Source of the DNA: Gracilinema caldarium DSM 7334
GTDB lineage: Bacteria; Spirochaetota; Spirochaetia; Treponematales; Breznakiellaceae
DNA: 64,000 nt
Assembly: GCF_000219725.1 (NCBI RefSeq)
Contig: NC_015732.1
Coordinates: forward strand, 930,001 to 994,000
Reading direction: 5' to 3'
Of this stretch, positions 44,162-52,773 are shown piece after piece. Position 1 is the stretch's first letter; each line of letters begins with the position of its first letter. A program made the translations under genes and the position numbers. The notes beneath the pieces are model-generated. The model was not told where the DNA came from and ran no database searches. It worked only from the letters and a program-made list of their open reading frames with translations.

Positions 44162-45388
44162 ATGAAACAGATACAGGGCGGCCTTTGTGCCCCGCAAGGC
44201 TTCCGTGCTGGAGGGGTATGGTGCGGTATCCGAAAAAAGAATGATAAACGGGATCTCGCCCTCATTGTATCCGATACGGTCTGTACCGCCTCAGGTATGT
44301 ATACAACCAACAAGGTTAAGGCTGCTAGCGTACTGGTAACCCAAGAACATCTGATGAAAGGGCAGTGTCAGGCTATCATCTGTAATTCGGGCAATGCCAA
44401 TGCCTGTACCGGCGAAGCAGGGCTCGATGCTGCTCGCCGCATGGCCCGGGCTGCAGGATCTGCCCTTGGAATCGATCCTGCTCTTGTTGCTGTGGGCTCT
44501 ACTGGTGTTATTGGGGTTCCCCTGCCGGTGGAAAAGGTCGAAAAGGCCATGCCGGAACTCCTCTTTGTCCTTTCTGCCGATTACCCGGGCCATTCAGCGG
44601 CTCTGGAAGCAATCATGACCACCGACACCCGTAAAAAGGAAATAGCCCTGGAGTTCGAGCTTGACGGTAAACCGGTCCGCATCGGGGCTGTAGCCAAAGG
44701 CGCAGGGATGATACATCCCAACATGGCTACCATGCTGAGCTTTATTACCACCGACGCCGCCATAGCACCGGCCATGCTGGATAGTGCCCTGCGACTGGCG
44801 GTCCGCCGTTCCTTTAACCGGGTCACCGTCGATGGGGATACCAGTACCAACGATATGGTTCTTATCCTCGCCAACGGCAAAGCCGGAAATACTCCCATAG
44901 AAAAGGATTCTGCCAATTTTCAACGGTTTAGCGCCGCATTGGAACAGGTGAGCATCAACCTGGCCCGAGCTATTGCCCGGGATGGGGAAGGGGCTACGAG
45001 GCTTGTTACCTGCACCGTAAAGGGCGCAAAGGACGAAGAATGCGCCGAAATACTGGCCAAGTCCGTGGTCGGTTCAAGTCTGGTAAAGGCCGCCTGTTTT
45101 GGGGCCGATGCCAACTGGGGCCGCATTCTCTGTGCCATGGGGTATTCCGGCGCAGACTTTGAACCGGACACGGTGTCGGTCCGCTTTAGAAGCACCGCAG
45201 GAGAAGTTGCGGTCTGCAAGGGGGGCGCTTCAATACCCTTTTCAGAAGAACTGGCCAAGAGAGTCCTTTCGCAGGAAGAAATTGAAATACTCATCGATAT
45301 AATCAATTCGGGGACCTCCAGCGCCACCTGCTGGGGCTGTGACCTGACCTACGACTATGTGAAAATAAACGGTGATTACCGCTCGTAA
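44162..45388 (+). CDS. argJ: Bifunctional ornithine acetyltransferase/N-acetylglutamate synthase
   Basis: 408 residues of the Ntn-hydrolase-type ArgJ family. The self-cleavage and nucleophile Thr is in GAGMIHPNMATMLSF, where the chain splits into alpha and beta subunits. It recycles the acetyl group from N-acetylornithine to glutamate, so a separate ArgE is not needed. Conserved VDGDTSTNDM and DANWGRILCAMGYSG are present. AAGGAG precedes the ATG. First gene of argJ-argB-argD-argG-argH. Confidence 0.97.
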   Translation: MKQIQGGLCAPQGFRAGGVWCGIRKKNDKRDLALIVSDTVCTASGMYTTNKVKAASVLVTQEHLMKGQCQAIICNSGNANACTGEAGLDAARRMARAAGSALGIDPALVAVGSTGVIGVPLPVEKVEKAMPELLFVLSADYPGHSAALEAIMTTDTRKKEIALEFELDGKPVRIGAVAKGAGMIHPNMATMLSFITTDAAIAPAMLDSALRLAVRRSFNRVTVDGDTSTNDMVLILANGKAGNTPIEKDSANFQRFSAALEQVSINLARAIARDGEGATRLVTCTVKGAKDEECAEILAKSVVGSSLVKAACFGADANWGRILCAMGYSGADFEPDTVSVRFRSTAGEVAVCKGGASIPFSEELAKRVLSQEEIEILIDIINSGTSSATCWGCDLTYDYVKINGDYRS

Positions 45389-45424
45389 CAGGTATTGAGC
45401 GAAGGATGCAGAAGGAGAGCCATC

Positions 45425-46327
45425 GTGAAGGAATTTTCTGTCAGTAACGAAGACCGGGCCCAGGTGCTTATCCAGGCATTGCCCTATATTCAAAAATTTA
45501 TGGGCAAGACCATTGTGGTAAAGTACGGCGGGAACGCCATGATTAACGAGGACCTAAAGTCAGCGGTCATCCAGGATGTGGTCCTCATGGCCTGTGTGGG
45601 AATCCGAACGGTTCTGGTCCACGGCGGGGGCCCTGAGATTGAATATATGCTTCGGAAAATCGGTAAGGAAAGCCGTTTTGTGAATGGTCTCCGGTATACC
45701 GATGAAGAAACCATGGAAATTGTCCAAATGGTGCTGGCCGGAAAGGTAAACAAAGACATTGTTTCCCTGATACAGCAGGCCGGAGGCCAGGCTCTTGGAC
45801 TCTGCGGTCTCGATGGGGGACTCCTTCAGGCCCGAAGGTTGGTTTCTTTTGAAGGAGACCTGGGCCTCGTGGGCGACATTAGCACCGTAAAAACCGCGGT
45901 TCTGGAGGACGTTCTGGAGCGGGGCTATATTCCTGTTATTTCTACCGTAGCCCAGGGAATTGATGATGCGGCTGGACATGCGCTGAACATCAACGCGGAC
46001 ACGGCTGCTGCCCGGATTGCCGCAGACCTTGGGGCGGAGAAGCTCATCCTCATGACCGATGTTCGGGGCATACTGAAGGATGTGAAGGACCCTGATTCAC
46101 TCCTGCAGGAAATTCAACGTTCAGAACTCGATAGCCTTATTAAAGAAGGCATAGTCAGCAAGGGAATGATTCCCAAAGTAGACTGCTGCCGTCTTGCCCT
46201 GGATGCGGGGGTACGGAAGGCCCATATCATAGATGGCAGAATCCCCCATGCCCTGCTTTTGGAACTCTTTACCGATGAAGGTATTGGAACCCAGGTTGTA
46301 AATGAGGGCGGAACATCCCATGAATAG
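45425..46327 (+). CDS. argB: Acetylglutamate kinase
   Basis: 300 residues from a GTG at 45425, chosen because AGGAGAG stands 6 nt upstream. A TTG at 45395 lacks one. Amino-acid kinase motifs: TIVVKYGGNAMI near residue 27, VLVHGGGPEIEYML and NINADTAAARIAADLGAEKLILMTDV. It phosphorylates N-acetylglutamate. The N-terminal helix (about residues 1-22) resembles that of arginine-feedback-inhibited hexameric enzymes. It overlaps argD by 8 nt. Confidence 0.96.
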   Translation: MKEFSVSNEDRAQVLIQALPYIQKFMGKTIVVKYGGNAMINEDLKSAVIQDVVLMACVGIRTVLVHGGGPEIEYMLRKIGKESRFVNGLRYTDEETMEIVQMVLAGKVNKDIVSLIQQAGGQALGLCGLDGGLLQARRLVSFEGDLGLVGDISTVKTAVLEDVLERGYIPVISTVAQGIDDAAGHALNINADTAAARIAADLGAEKLILMTDVRGILKDVKDPDSLLQEIQRSELDSLIKEGIVSKGMIPKVDCCRLALDAGVRKAHIIDGRIPHALLLELFTDEGIGTQVVNEGGTSHE

Positions 46328-47498
46328 TTTTATGAATACCTACCACCGGCTTCCGGTGGTGTTTACCAAGGGTTCAGGTGCCCGGCTTACCGACAGTCAG
46401 GGCAAAACCTATGTCGACTTTACCTCCGGTATTGCGGTGAACTGTCTGGGGCATAATCACCCGGCCCTGGTCAAAGCCATCAACGACCAGGCCGCGCGGC
46501 TCATCCATACATCAAACTACTTTCTCAGTGATACATCCATCGCCTTCGCAGAACGGCTTGTGCAGGCCTGTAAATCCGTGGGAATGGAACGGGTCTTTTT
46601 ATGCAATTCCGGTGCTGAAGCAAACGAAGGGGCCATTAAAATAGCCCGCAAGTATTCTCAAAGCCGGTATGGTAATGGCCGCCACCGGATTGTTACCTTA
46701 AAGGGCAGTTTCCACGGCAGAACTCTGACGACCCTCTCTGCGACCGGACAGGACCGGTTTCATCCGGACAGTTTTGCGCCTTATACCGAAGGGTTTATAT
46801 TTGTGGAGCCCCATGACATCCCCGCCATGGAAAAAGCCCTGGACGGGACCGTGGCGGCGGTGCTCATGGAACCCATTCAAGGGGAAAGCGGCATCCGGCC
46901 CCTCGATGCCGCTTATGTACAGCGTGTAGCCCAGCTTTGCAGGGAACGGGATGTACTCCTCATGTTCGACGAGGTTCAATCCGGCGTCGGCAGGACCGGA
47001 ACCTTTTTAGCTTCTGAAATCTATCAGGTTCAAGTTGATGTAGTGACCCTGGCTAAGGGGCTTTCCGGCGGTGTGCCTGTCGGGGCTGTTCTGGCGGGTC
47101 AAAAAACGGCGGAAACCCTCGGAGTGGGAGACCATGGCAGTACCTTTGGGGGCAACCCGCTGGCCGCAGCGGCGGGCCTCGCGGTGCTTTCGGTGGTGGA
47201 CCAGCCGGCCCTGCTGGCGGAAATTAGCCGGAAAGGGAACCATATTATGGAAACTATTCGGGCCTGGAAACATCCGGCGGTGCGGGAAGTGCGGGGAAGG
47301 GGCCTTATGATTGGCATCGATATTGCCGGTGATGCCTGGCCGGTACTGGAAGCGGCCCTGCAACAGGGACTTTTGCTTTTGTCGGCGGGGCAGAAAACCC
47401 TGCGGCTTCTCCCCCCCTATATCATTACCGATGATGAAATAGATGAGGGTCTTAAGATCCTTAGGTCTATTCTGGATACTATATCCCTCGGCGCATAG
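46320..47498 (+). CDS. argD: Acetylornithine aminotransferase
   Basis: 392 residues from the ATG at 46320, inside the argB end, with AGGGCGG upstream. Class III PLP-dependent aminotransferase: [50 protein letters not shown] and the PLP Lys in [15 protein letters not shown]. It converts N-acetylglutamate semialdehyde to N-acetylornithine. The preceding enzyme ArgC is not encoded in this window. Confidence 0.96.
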   Translation: MNSFMNTYHRLPVVFTKGSGARLTDSQGKTYVDFTSGIAVNCLGHNHPALVKAINDQAARLIHTSNYFLSDTSIAFAERLVQACKSVGMERVFLCNSGAEANEGAIKIARKYSQSRYGNGRHRIVTLKGSFHGRTLTTLSATGQDRFHPDSFAPYTEGFIFVEPHDIPAMEKALDGTVAAVLMEPIQGESGIRPLDAAYVQRVAQLCRERDVLLMFDEVQSGVGRTGTFLASEIYQVQVDVVTLAKGLSGGVPVGAVLAGQKTAETLGVGDHGSTFGGNPLAAAAGLAVLSVVDQPALLAEISRKGNHIMETIRAWKHPAVREVRGRGLMIGIDIAGDAWPVLEAALQQGLLLLSAGQKTLRLLPPYIITDDEIDEGLKILRSILDTISLGA

Positions 47499-47533
47499 TT
47501 CCAAGGGTACAATTCCTATACAAGGAGAAAGAG

Positions 47534-48793
47534 ATGAAAAAGAAGATTGTGTTAGCCTATTCTGGCGGTCTGGATACGACGGTTATTATTCCCTGGCTCA
47601 AAGAAAACTATGACTGTGACATTATAGCGGTCTGCGTGGATGTGGGGCAGGAAGCGGATTGGGAAACCATTAAACAGCGAGCCCTGACTACCGGTGCGTC
47701 AGCATGCTATGTGGCGGATGTAAAAAAGGAATATGTAGAGAACTATGTGTGGCCCGCCCTTAAGGCCGGGGCTGTATACGAAGATAAATACCTCTTGGGT
47801 ACCAGCACCGCCCGGCCCCTCATTGCCAAGGTCCTCGTGGAATATGCCCGGAAGGAAAAGGCTGTCGCCATAGCCCATGGTGCTACCGGCAAGGGAAACG
47901 ACCAGGTCCGTTTTGACCTGGGTATTATGGCCTTTGCTCCGGACCTGGAAATCATCGCCCCCTGGCGGACCTGGGACATTAAAAGCCGGGAAGAGGAAAT
48001 TGAATACCTGGAAAAACGGGGCATCCCGGTTCCCATGAAAAAGAGCGATTCCTACAGCCGGGACGACAACCTGTGGCATATTTCCCACGAAGGACTCGAG
48101 TTGGAGGACCCCGCCAACGAGCCCAACCTGGAGCGGATGCTTAAGATGACCGTTCCCCCTGAAAAGGCTCCTGACAAGGCCGAATATGTGGAAATAGAAT
48201 TTGAACAGGGTATTCCGGTTGCGGTAAATGGCAAGCGGATGGATGGGGTAAGCCTCATTAAAACCCTGAACAAGATTGGCGGTGCCCATGGGGTTGGTAT
48301 CGTGGACCTGGTGGAAAACCGGGTGGTCGGCATGAAGAGCCGGGGCGTCTACGAAACCCCCGGCGGGGCCATCCTTTATTATGCCCACCAGGAACTGGAA
48401 CACCTCTGTCTGGACCGGCAGACCTATGCCTTTAAGCAGATGGTAAGCCAGAAGATGGCCGAAGTTATCTACGGCGGCCTCTGGTTTACCCCCTTGCGGG
48501 AAGCCCTCAGTGCTTTTGTCGATTCCACCCAGCGGACCGTAAGCGGCAAGGTGCGGCTTAAGCTGTATAAGGGCTCCATCAGCGCCGCGGGCAGCACATC
48601 CCCCTATTCCCTCTATAATACGAGCATCGCCAGCTTCACCACCGGCGAGCTGTACAACCATGCCGACGCCAAGGGCTTTATCCGCCTGTACGGCCTTCCT
48701 GTGCTGGTCCGTGCCCTGATGGAACAAGGTTTTGTTAAGGGAACCCAGCATATTGATGGAACTGAAGCGAAGTCTTCAGGCGTAGCGGGGTAG
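47534..48793 (+). CDS. argG: Argininosuccinate synthase
   Basis: 419 residues. N-terminal ATP-pyrophosphatase loop [15 protein letters not shown], then [21 protein letters not shown] and the citrulline/aspartate-binding [23 protein letters not shown]. It joins citrulline and aspartate. AAGGAGAAAGAG precedes the ATG. A noticeably G+C-rich gene, like argH and glyS. Confidence 0.97.
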   Translation: MKKKIVLAYSGGLDTTVIIPWLKENYDCDIIAVCVDVGQEADWETIKQRALTTGASACYVADVKKEYVENYVWPALKAGAVYEDKYLLGTSTARPLIAKVLVEYARKEKAVAIAHGATGKGNDQVRFDLGIMAFAPDLEIIAPWRTWDIKSREEEIEYLEKRGIPVPMKKSDSYSRDDNLWHISHEGLELEDPANEPNLERMLKMTVPPEKAPDKAEYVEIEFEQGIPVAVNGKRMDGVSLIKTLNKIGGAHGVGIVDLVENRVVGMKSRGVYETPGGAILYYAHQELEHLCLDRQTYAFKQMVSQKMAEVIYGGLWFTPLREALSAFVDSTQRTVSGKVRLKLYKGSISAAGSTSPYSLYNTSIASFTTGELYNHADAKGFIRLYGLPVLVRALMEQGFVKGTQHIDGTEAKSSGVAG

Positions 48794-48796
48794 GCT

Positions 48797-50179
48797 ATGG
48801 CCCAGGTCTTGTGGTCCGGCAGGCTTGAGGAAAAACCCGATGCGGAAGCCCTTGCCTTTGAGTCTTCCATCGCAGTGGATAGCCGTCTTGCCCAGGAAGA
48901 CATAACCGGAAGCCGTGCCCATGTGGCCATGCTGGCTAAGCAGGGTATCATCCCCGCCGAAGCCGCCCAGGCCATCGATACAGAACTGGGGCGGATTTCC
49001 CGGGAACTTGCCGAAGGAAAAATTTCCATCGACCAGGAGGCGGAGGATATTCATTCCTTTATCGAAGGGCTTCTCACGGAGCGGCTTGGCGACGTGGGCC
49101 GCATGGTCCATGCGGGCCGGAGCCGGAACGACCAGGTGGCGGTGGACCTGAGGCTCTACTTAAAGGGGGTTGTCCCCGAAATAGCCGAAGAAATCCGGGC
49201 CACCTGCCAAACCCTGCTGGACCTGGCGGAACAGCACCTGGAGACCCTGATGCCGGGCTATACCCATCTTCAGCGGGCCCAGCCGGTCAGTCTGGCCCAT
49301 CACCTGGTGGCCTGGACTGCGGGACTCGAACGGGACCGCGGGCGCTTTTTGGATGCCCTCACCCGGCTTGATGAATGTCCCCTGGGTTCGGGGGCTTTAG
49401 CCACATCCACGCTGACCCTGGATCGGTATGAGACCGCCCGAGGCCTTGGCTTTCCGAGACCTACGGTCAATTCCATGGATTCGGTGGCTGACCGGGACTT
49501 CGCCCTGGAACTGGCCGGAGCCTGTGCCATACTGGCCACCCACTTGTCACGGTTTTGCGAAGATGTAGTCCTCTGGGCTACAGAAGAATTTGGGTTTATC
49601 AATCTAGCGGAACAGTGGAGTACCGGTTCTTCCATCATGCCCCAGAAAAAGAATCCCGACTTCGCCGAGCTTATCCGGGGCAAGACGGGTAGACAAATTG
49701 GCAATCTGGTGACCCTGCTTACCCTCTTAAAGGGACTTCCCTATGCCTATGACCGGGACCTGCAGGAAGATAAGGAAGCCCTCTTCGATGCCCTGGATAC
49801 GGCCCGGGCTACCCTCAGAATGTTCCGTCCCATGATGGCCACCGCCCAATTCCGCAAGGATAGGATGGAAGCCGCCTGCGTCGGTGGCTTCCTGGAAGCC
49901 ACCGATGTGGCCGAATACCTGGTGCGGAAGGGGCTCCCCTTCCGTAAAGCCCACGAGGTAGCCGCCCAGGTTGTGCGGGACTGCGGAGCCGCCGGACAAC
50001 GGAGTATCGCAGAGCGGACCCTGGAGGAGCTGCGCAGCCGCTCTGAACTTTTTGATGCAGACCTCTACGAAGTGATACGTCCCGGCACAGCCCTCCGCAA
50101 CCGTTCCCGGTCCGGCGGCCCCGCCCCTGAGGCTGTCCAGGCTCAAATCGCCGAACTGCGCCGCCGGCTCGAGAAGTAG
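48797..50179 (+). CDS. argH: Argininosuccinate lyase
   Basis: 460 residues of the fumarase/aspartase superfamily. The signature loop GSSIMPQKKNPDFAELIRGK is at about residues 275-295 and includes the catalytic Ser. MPGYTHLQRAQPVSLAHHL and VHAGRSRNDQVAVDLRLY are also present. It releases arginine and fumarate. It starts 3 nt after argG, ending the operon. Its stop codon directly precedes a copy of the dispersed repeat. Confidence 0.97.
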   Translation: MAQVLWSGRLEEKPDAEALAFESSIAVDSRLAQEDITGSRAHVAMLAKQGIIPAEAAQAIDTELGRISRELAEGKISIDQEAEDIHSFIEGLLTERLGDVGRMVHAGRSRNDQVAVDLRLYLKGVVPEIAEEIRATCQTLLDLAEQHLETLMPGYTHLQRAQPVSLAHHLVAWTAGLERDRGRFLDALTRLDECPLGSGALATSTLTLDRYETARGLGFPRPTVNSMDSVADRDFALELAGACAILATHLSRFCEDVVLWATEEFGFINLAEQWSTGSSIMPQKKNPDFAELIRGKTGRQIGNLVTLLTLLKGLPYAYDRDLQEDKEALFDALDTARATLRMFRPMMATAQFRKDRMEAACVGGFLEATDVAEYLVRKGLPFRKAHEVAAQVVRDCGAAGQRSIAERTLEELRSRSELFDADLYEVIRPGTALRNRSRSGGPAPEAVQAQIAELRRRLEK

Positions 50180-50210
50180 GGCACCTCAAAAACTGAAGTT
50201 TTAAAACCCC
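50179..50210. repeat. Dispersed imperfect palindrome, copy C
   Basis: GGGCACCTCAAAAACTG followed by AGTTTTAAAACCCC. Its reverse complement matches the right arm of copy B (AGTTTTTnAGGTGCCC). It lies immediately after the argH stop. Confidence 0.5.
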
Positions 50211-50231
50211 AGTAGAAAAATCAGGAGTAAG

Positions 50232-50304
50232 ACTCCATAAATTATTATAAATTTATGGAGTTTAACTCCATAAATTTGACAAATATTGCAGAATAGCCTA
50301 AGTT
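50232..50304 (+). promoter_or_regulatory. Promoter and overlapping palindromes of the DUF4143 ATPase gene
   Basis: A 29-base palindrome (50249-50277, two 14-base arms around T50263) contains ATGGAGTTTAACTCCAT at its core. A third CTCCATAAATT copy at 50233-50243 can pair with the left arm. TTGACA (50276-50281) starts within the palindrome, with TAAGTT 17 bases later (50299-50304). The -10 ends 7 bases before the ATG, and no Shine-Dalgarno is present. This looks like an operator plus a leaderless start. Confidence 0.65.
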
Positions 50305-50310
50305 GATAGT

Positions 50311-51438
50311 ATGTTTTTACGAGCCTATGAACCATTAGAGAAACATCTTGAAGTGGGCAAAGCGCTGATTATATTTGGTCCCCGTCGTACTGGAAAAACC
50401 ACAATACTGCAGCAGTTTTTAAAGAAAACTCATAAAAGATATAAATTAGACTCAGGCGATAATATTAGAGTCAGGGACATCCTTGGATCACAGGACTTTT
50501 CACGGATTATTTCATATCTCGAAGGTTATGATATATATGCTATAGATGAGGCTCAGAATATTCCTTCTATCGGTATGGCCCTAAAAATTATTGTAGATCA
50601 ATGTCCGAATATGCAAGTGGTGGTTACGGGCTCTTCATCTTTTGAGCTAGCTGGACAAATTGGAGAACCACTAACCGGTCGTAAAAAGACCTTCATATTG
50701 TATCCTATGTCACAATTAGAGTTACTGCAGAGCTATAACCGCTTTGAACTCACAGAGGGATTATCGGATTTTTTGGTTTTTGGTTCCTATCCAGAGGTAC
50801 TTACCGCCAGTACGTATAATAAAAAAAAAGAGCTCCTGTATGAGTTGACCCAGTCCTACTTATTAAAAGATATATTAGCTTTTGATAAGATTAAACATTC
50901 CAGGACTTTACTAGATTTATTAATGTTGCTGGCCTATCAAATTGGTAACGAGGTTTCATTAAATGAATTGGCCACTAAGCTTAATATTGATGTAAAAACA
51001 GTCCAGCGATATCTCGATCTACTTGAAAAAACTTTTGTTATTATAAGGTTTAATGGCTTTAGCAGAAATCTTCGGGATGAAGTAACCAATAAGGCAAAAT
51101 ATTATTTTATAGATACTGGTATCCGCAATGCACTCATCAATCAATTTAATCCTTTAGATATGCGGAATGATCAGGGTGCGCTCTGGGAGAATTTTATGCA
51201 GGTTGAACGTATTAAGTACAGAACATACAAAGGAATGTATGCTCATTCTTATTTTTGGCGAACCTATCAACAACAGGAAATAGATTTAATAGAAGAATAC
51301 GAAGGTAAACTCCATGCTTTTGAGTTTAAGTGGTCATCAAAAAAACAAGTAAGACCGCCAAAAACATGGAGTACTGCCTATCCTGATGCGGATTATAAAG
51401 TTATCACCCCCGAAAACTACCAATCGATAATACTATAG
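50311..51438 (+). CDS. AAA_14/DUF4143 family P-loop ATPase
   Basis: 375 residues. Walker A GPRRTGKTT near residue 24, Walker B YDIYAIDEAQNIP, sensor VVTGSSSFELAG, and a winged-helix-like segment VSLNELATKLNIDVKTVQRYLDLLE. The C-terminal DUF4143 portion (YYFIDTGIRNALI, ALWENFMQVE, QQEIDLIEEYEGKLHAFEFKW) resembles a PD-(D/E)xK nuclease fold. The family is abundant in anaerobes and of unresolved function, often suspected to be selfish or mobile. Base composition is clearly A+T-richer than the flanking arg genes and tdh, suggesting acquisition. Confidence 0.9.
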   Translation: MFLRAYEPLEKHLEVGKALIIFGPRRTGKTTILQQFLKKTHKRYKLDSGDNIRVRDILGSQDFSRIISYLEGYDIYAIDEAQNIPSIGMALKIIVDQCPNMQVVVTGSSSFELAGQIGEPLTGRKKTFILYPMSQLELLQSYNRFELTEGLSDFLVFGSYPEVLTASTYNKKKELLYELTQSYLLKDILAFDKIKHSRTLLDLLMLLAYQIGNEVSLNELATKLNIDVKTVQRYLDLLEKTFVIIRFNGFSRNLRDEVTNKAKYYFIDTGIRNALINQFNPLDMRNDQGALWENFMQVERIKYRTYKGMYAHSYFWRTYQQQEIDLIEEYEGKLHAFEFKWSSKKQVRPPKTWSTAYPDADYKVITPENYQSIIL

Positions 51439-51467
51439 CATTTGATCATGGAGATCATTTTTGCTCC

Positions 51468-52490
51468 TCAGTCCAGGCTGAGCACCACCTTGCCGCTTTG
51501 GCCGCTTAACATCGCATCAAAACCCTTTTGATATTGGTCAAAAGGAAGCCGATGGGTAATGATCGGGGCGATGTTTAAGCCGCTTAAGAGCATGGCCTGC
51601 ATCTTATACCAGGTTTCAAAAATTTCCCGGCCATAAATACCCTTTAGGTGCAGGCCCTTAAAAATAACCTGGTCCCAGTCAATCTTTGTTTCAGGGGGCA
51701 GAATACCCAGGAGGGCAATCCTGCCGCCGGGGTACATACCCTCGAGCATCGATTCAAAGGCGGTGCCGGAGCCGGACATTTCGAGCCCAATGTCAAAGCC
51801 CTTCATCCCTTCGCGCTCAATAAAGGCCTTTACCGAGTCTTTTGTTACATCAATCGTGTGGGTCGCACCCAGCTTCATCGCAAGCTCGAGCCGCCAGGGG
51901 TTTACATCGGTTACCACAACCCGCCGGGCTCCCACATGCCGGCTGATTGCGGCGGCCATACAGCCGATGGGGCCTGCGCCGGTAATGAGCACATCTTCGC
52001 CAATCATTTCAAAGGATAGGGCCGTATGGGTTGCATTCCCATAGGGATCAAAAATCGCCGCCACATCATCGGGTATCGAAGGATGTACCCTCCAGGCATT
52101 CGATGCGGGCAGGGCCAGGTATTCGGCAAAACAGCCGTCCCGGTTTACCCCAACCCCAATCGTATTAGGACAGAGGTGCCGTCGCCCCGCAAGGCAGGAC
52201 CGGCAGGTGCCGCATACAATGTGGCCTTCACCAGAAACCCGCTCGCCAACCTGCCAGCCTGTTACCGAAGACCCGATTTCTACAATTTCGCCTACAAATT
52301 CATGGCCAATTACCAGGGGCGGCCGGATATGTTTCTGGGACCAGGCATCCCATTTATAGATATGCACATCGGTCCCGCAAATGGCTACTTTTTTTATTTT
52401 AATAAGGAGGTCATTGGGCCCCACCTTCGGTATGGGTACGTCCATCATACGGACCCCTACGCCAGCTTCATGTTTCACAATTGCTTTCAT
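51468..52490 (-). CDS. tdh: L-threonine 3-dehydrogenase-like zinc alcohol dehydrogenase
   Basis: 340 residues of the medium-chain dehydrogenase family. Catalytic zinc ligands: Cys in [16 protein letters not shown] (TDH-typical) and GHEFVGEI. The structural zinc Cys cluster is [15 protein letters not shown]. The Rossmann motif is [12 protein letters not shown]. It oxidises L-threonine to 2-amino-3-ketobutyrate with NAD+. The usual partner kbl is not adjacent, so the product may decompose to aminoacetone or be handled elsewhere. Another polyol or sugar substrate cannot be excluded. Confidence 0.9.
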   Translation of the reverse strand: MKAIVKHEAGVGVRMMDVPIPKVGPNDLLIKIKKVAICGTDVHIYKWDAWSQKHIRPPLVIGHEFVGEIVEIGSSVTGWQVGERVSGEGHIVCGTCRSCLAGRRHLCPNTIGVGVNRDGCFAEYLALPASNAWRVHPSIPDDVAAIFDPYGNATHTALSFEMIGEDVLITGAGPIGCMAAAISRHVGARRVVVTDVNPWRLELAMKLGATHTIDVTKDSVKAFIEREGMKGFDIGLEMSGSGTAFESMLEGMYPGGRIALLGILPPETKIDWDQVIFKGLHLKGIYGREIFETWYKMQAMLLSGLNIAPIITHRLPFDQYQKGFDAMLSGQSGKVVLSLD

Positions 52491-52550
52491 ACAAGCCTCC
52501 AGATGAAATTATAATCGAGGGTGGGGAAAAAGAAAACAGTAGAGTCACTA

Positions 52551-52678
52551 GGCCTGCGCTCAGGGGGATAGGGCTCTTACTGGGGGTCCTGTCGTGGGAA
52601 AGCCATGGGGTCCCCTGTTTCCCCATGGTTTCCCCCGCCACCCCCGCAGCCTTTTTACTATCCCCCTGGGCGCAGGCC
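52551..52678. other. 128-nt long hairpin element upstream of gltX
   Basis: Outer arms 52551-52571 and 52658-52678 pair over 21 bp with a single G-T. Nested inside are GGCT/AGCC (52572-52575/52648-52651), GGGGGT/ACCCCC (52582-52587/52640-52645) and GGGAAA(G)CCATGGGG with CCCCATGGTTTCCC (52596-52610/52621-52634, one bulge). It lies upstream of the gltX promoter, between divergent tdh and gltX. It may be a non-coding RNA gene or a palindromic mobile element. Long ORFs crossing it on both strands are incidental. Confidence 0.7.
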
Positions 52679-52712
52679 CGCTCATATCGGGGGGCCTTAT
52701 TTCGAGCCGGTC

Positions 52713-52741
52713 TTCCCGTTTTGCCACTGAATCGGTATAAT
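52713..52741 (+). promoter_or_regulatory. Promoter of gltX
   Basis: A perfect TATAAT (52736-52741) is preceded 17 bases earlier by TTCCCG (52713-52718), a weak -35. The leader is about 25 bases and contains CGGGAGA before the ATG. Confidence 0.5.
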
Positions 52742-52773
52742 AGGCCCTCTATTATTACCCACGGGAGATTTAT

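Noticed and set aside
47699-48751. 350-codon open frame on the minus strand
   Set aside because: It lies wholly inside argG, whose protein has every expected motif. The frame is open only because of the G+C-rich codon bias of argG.
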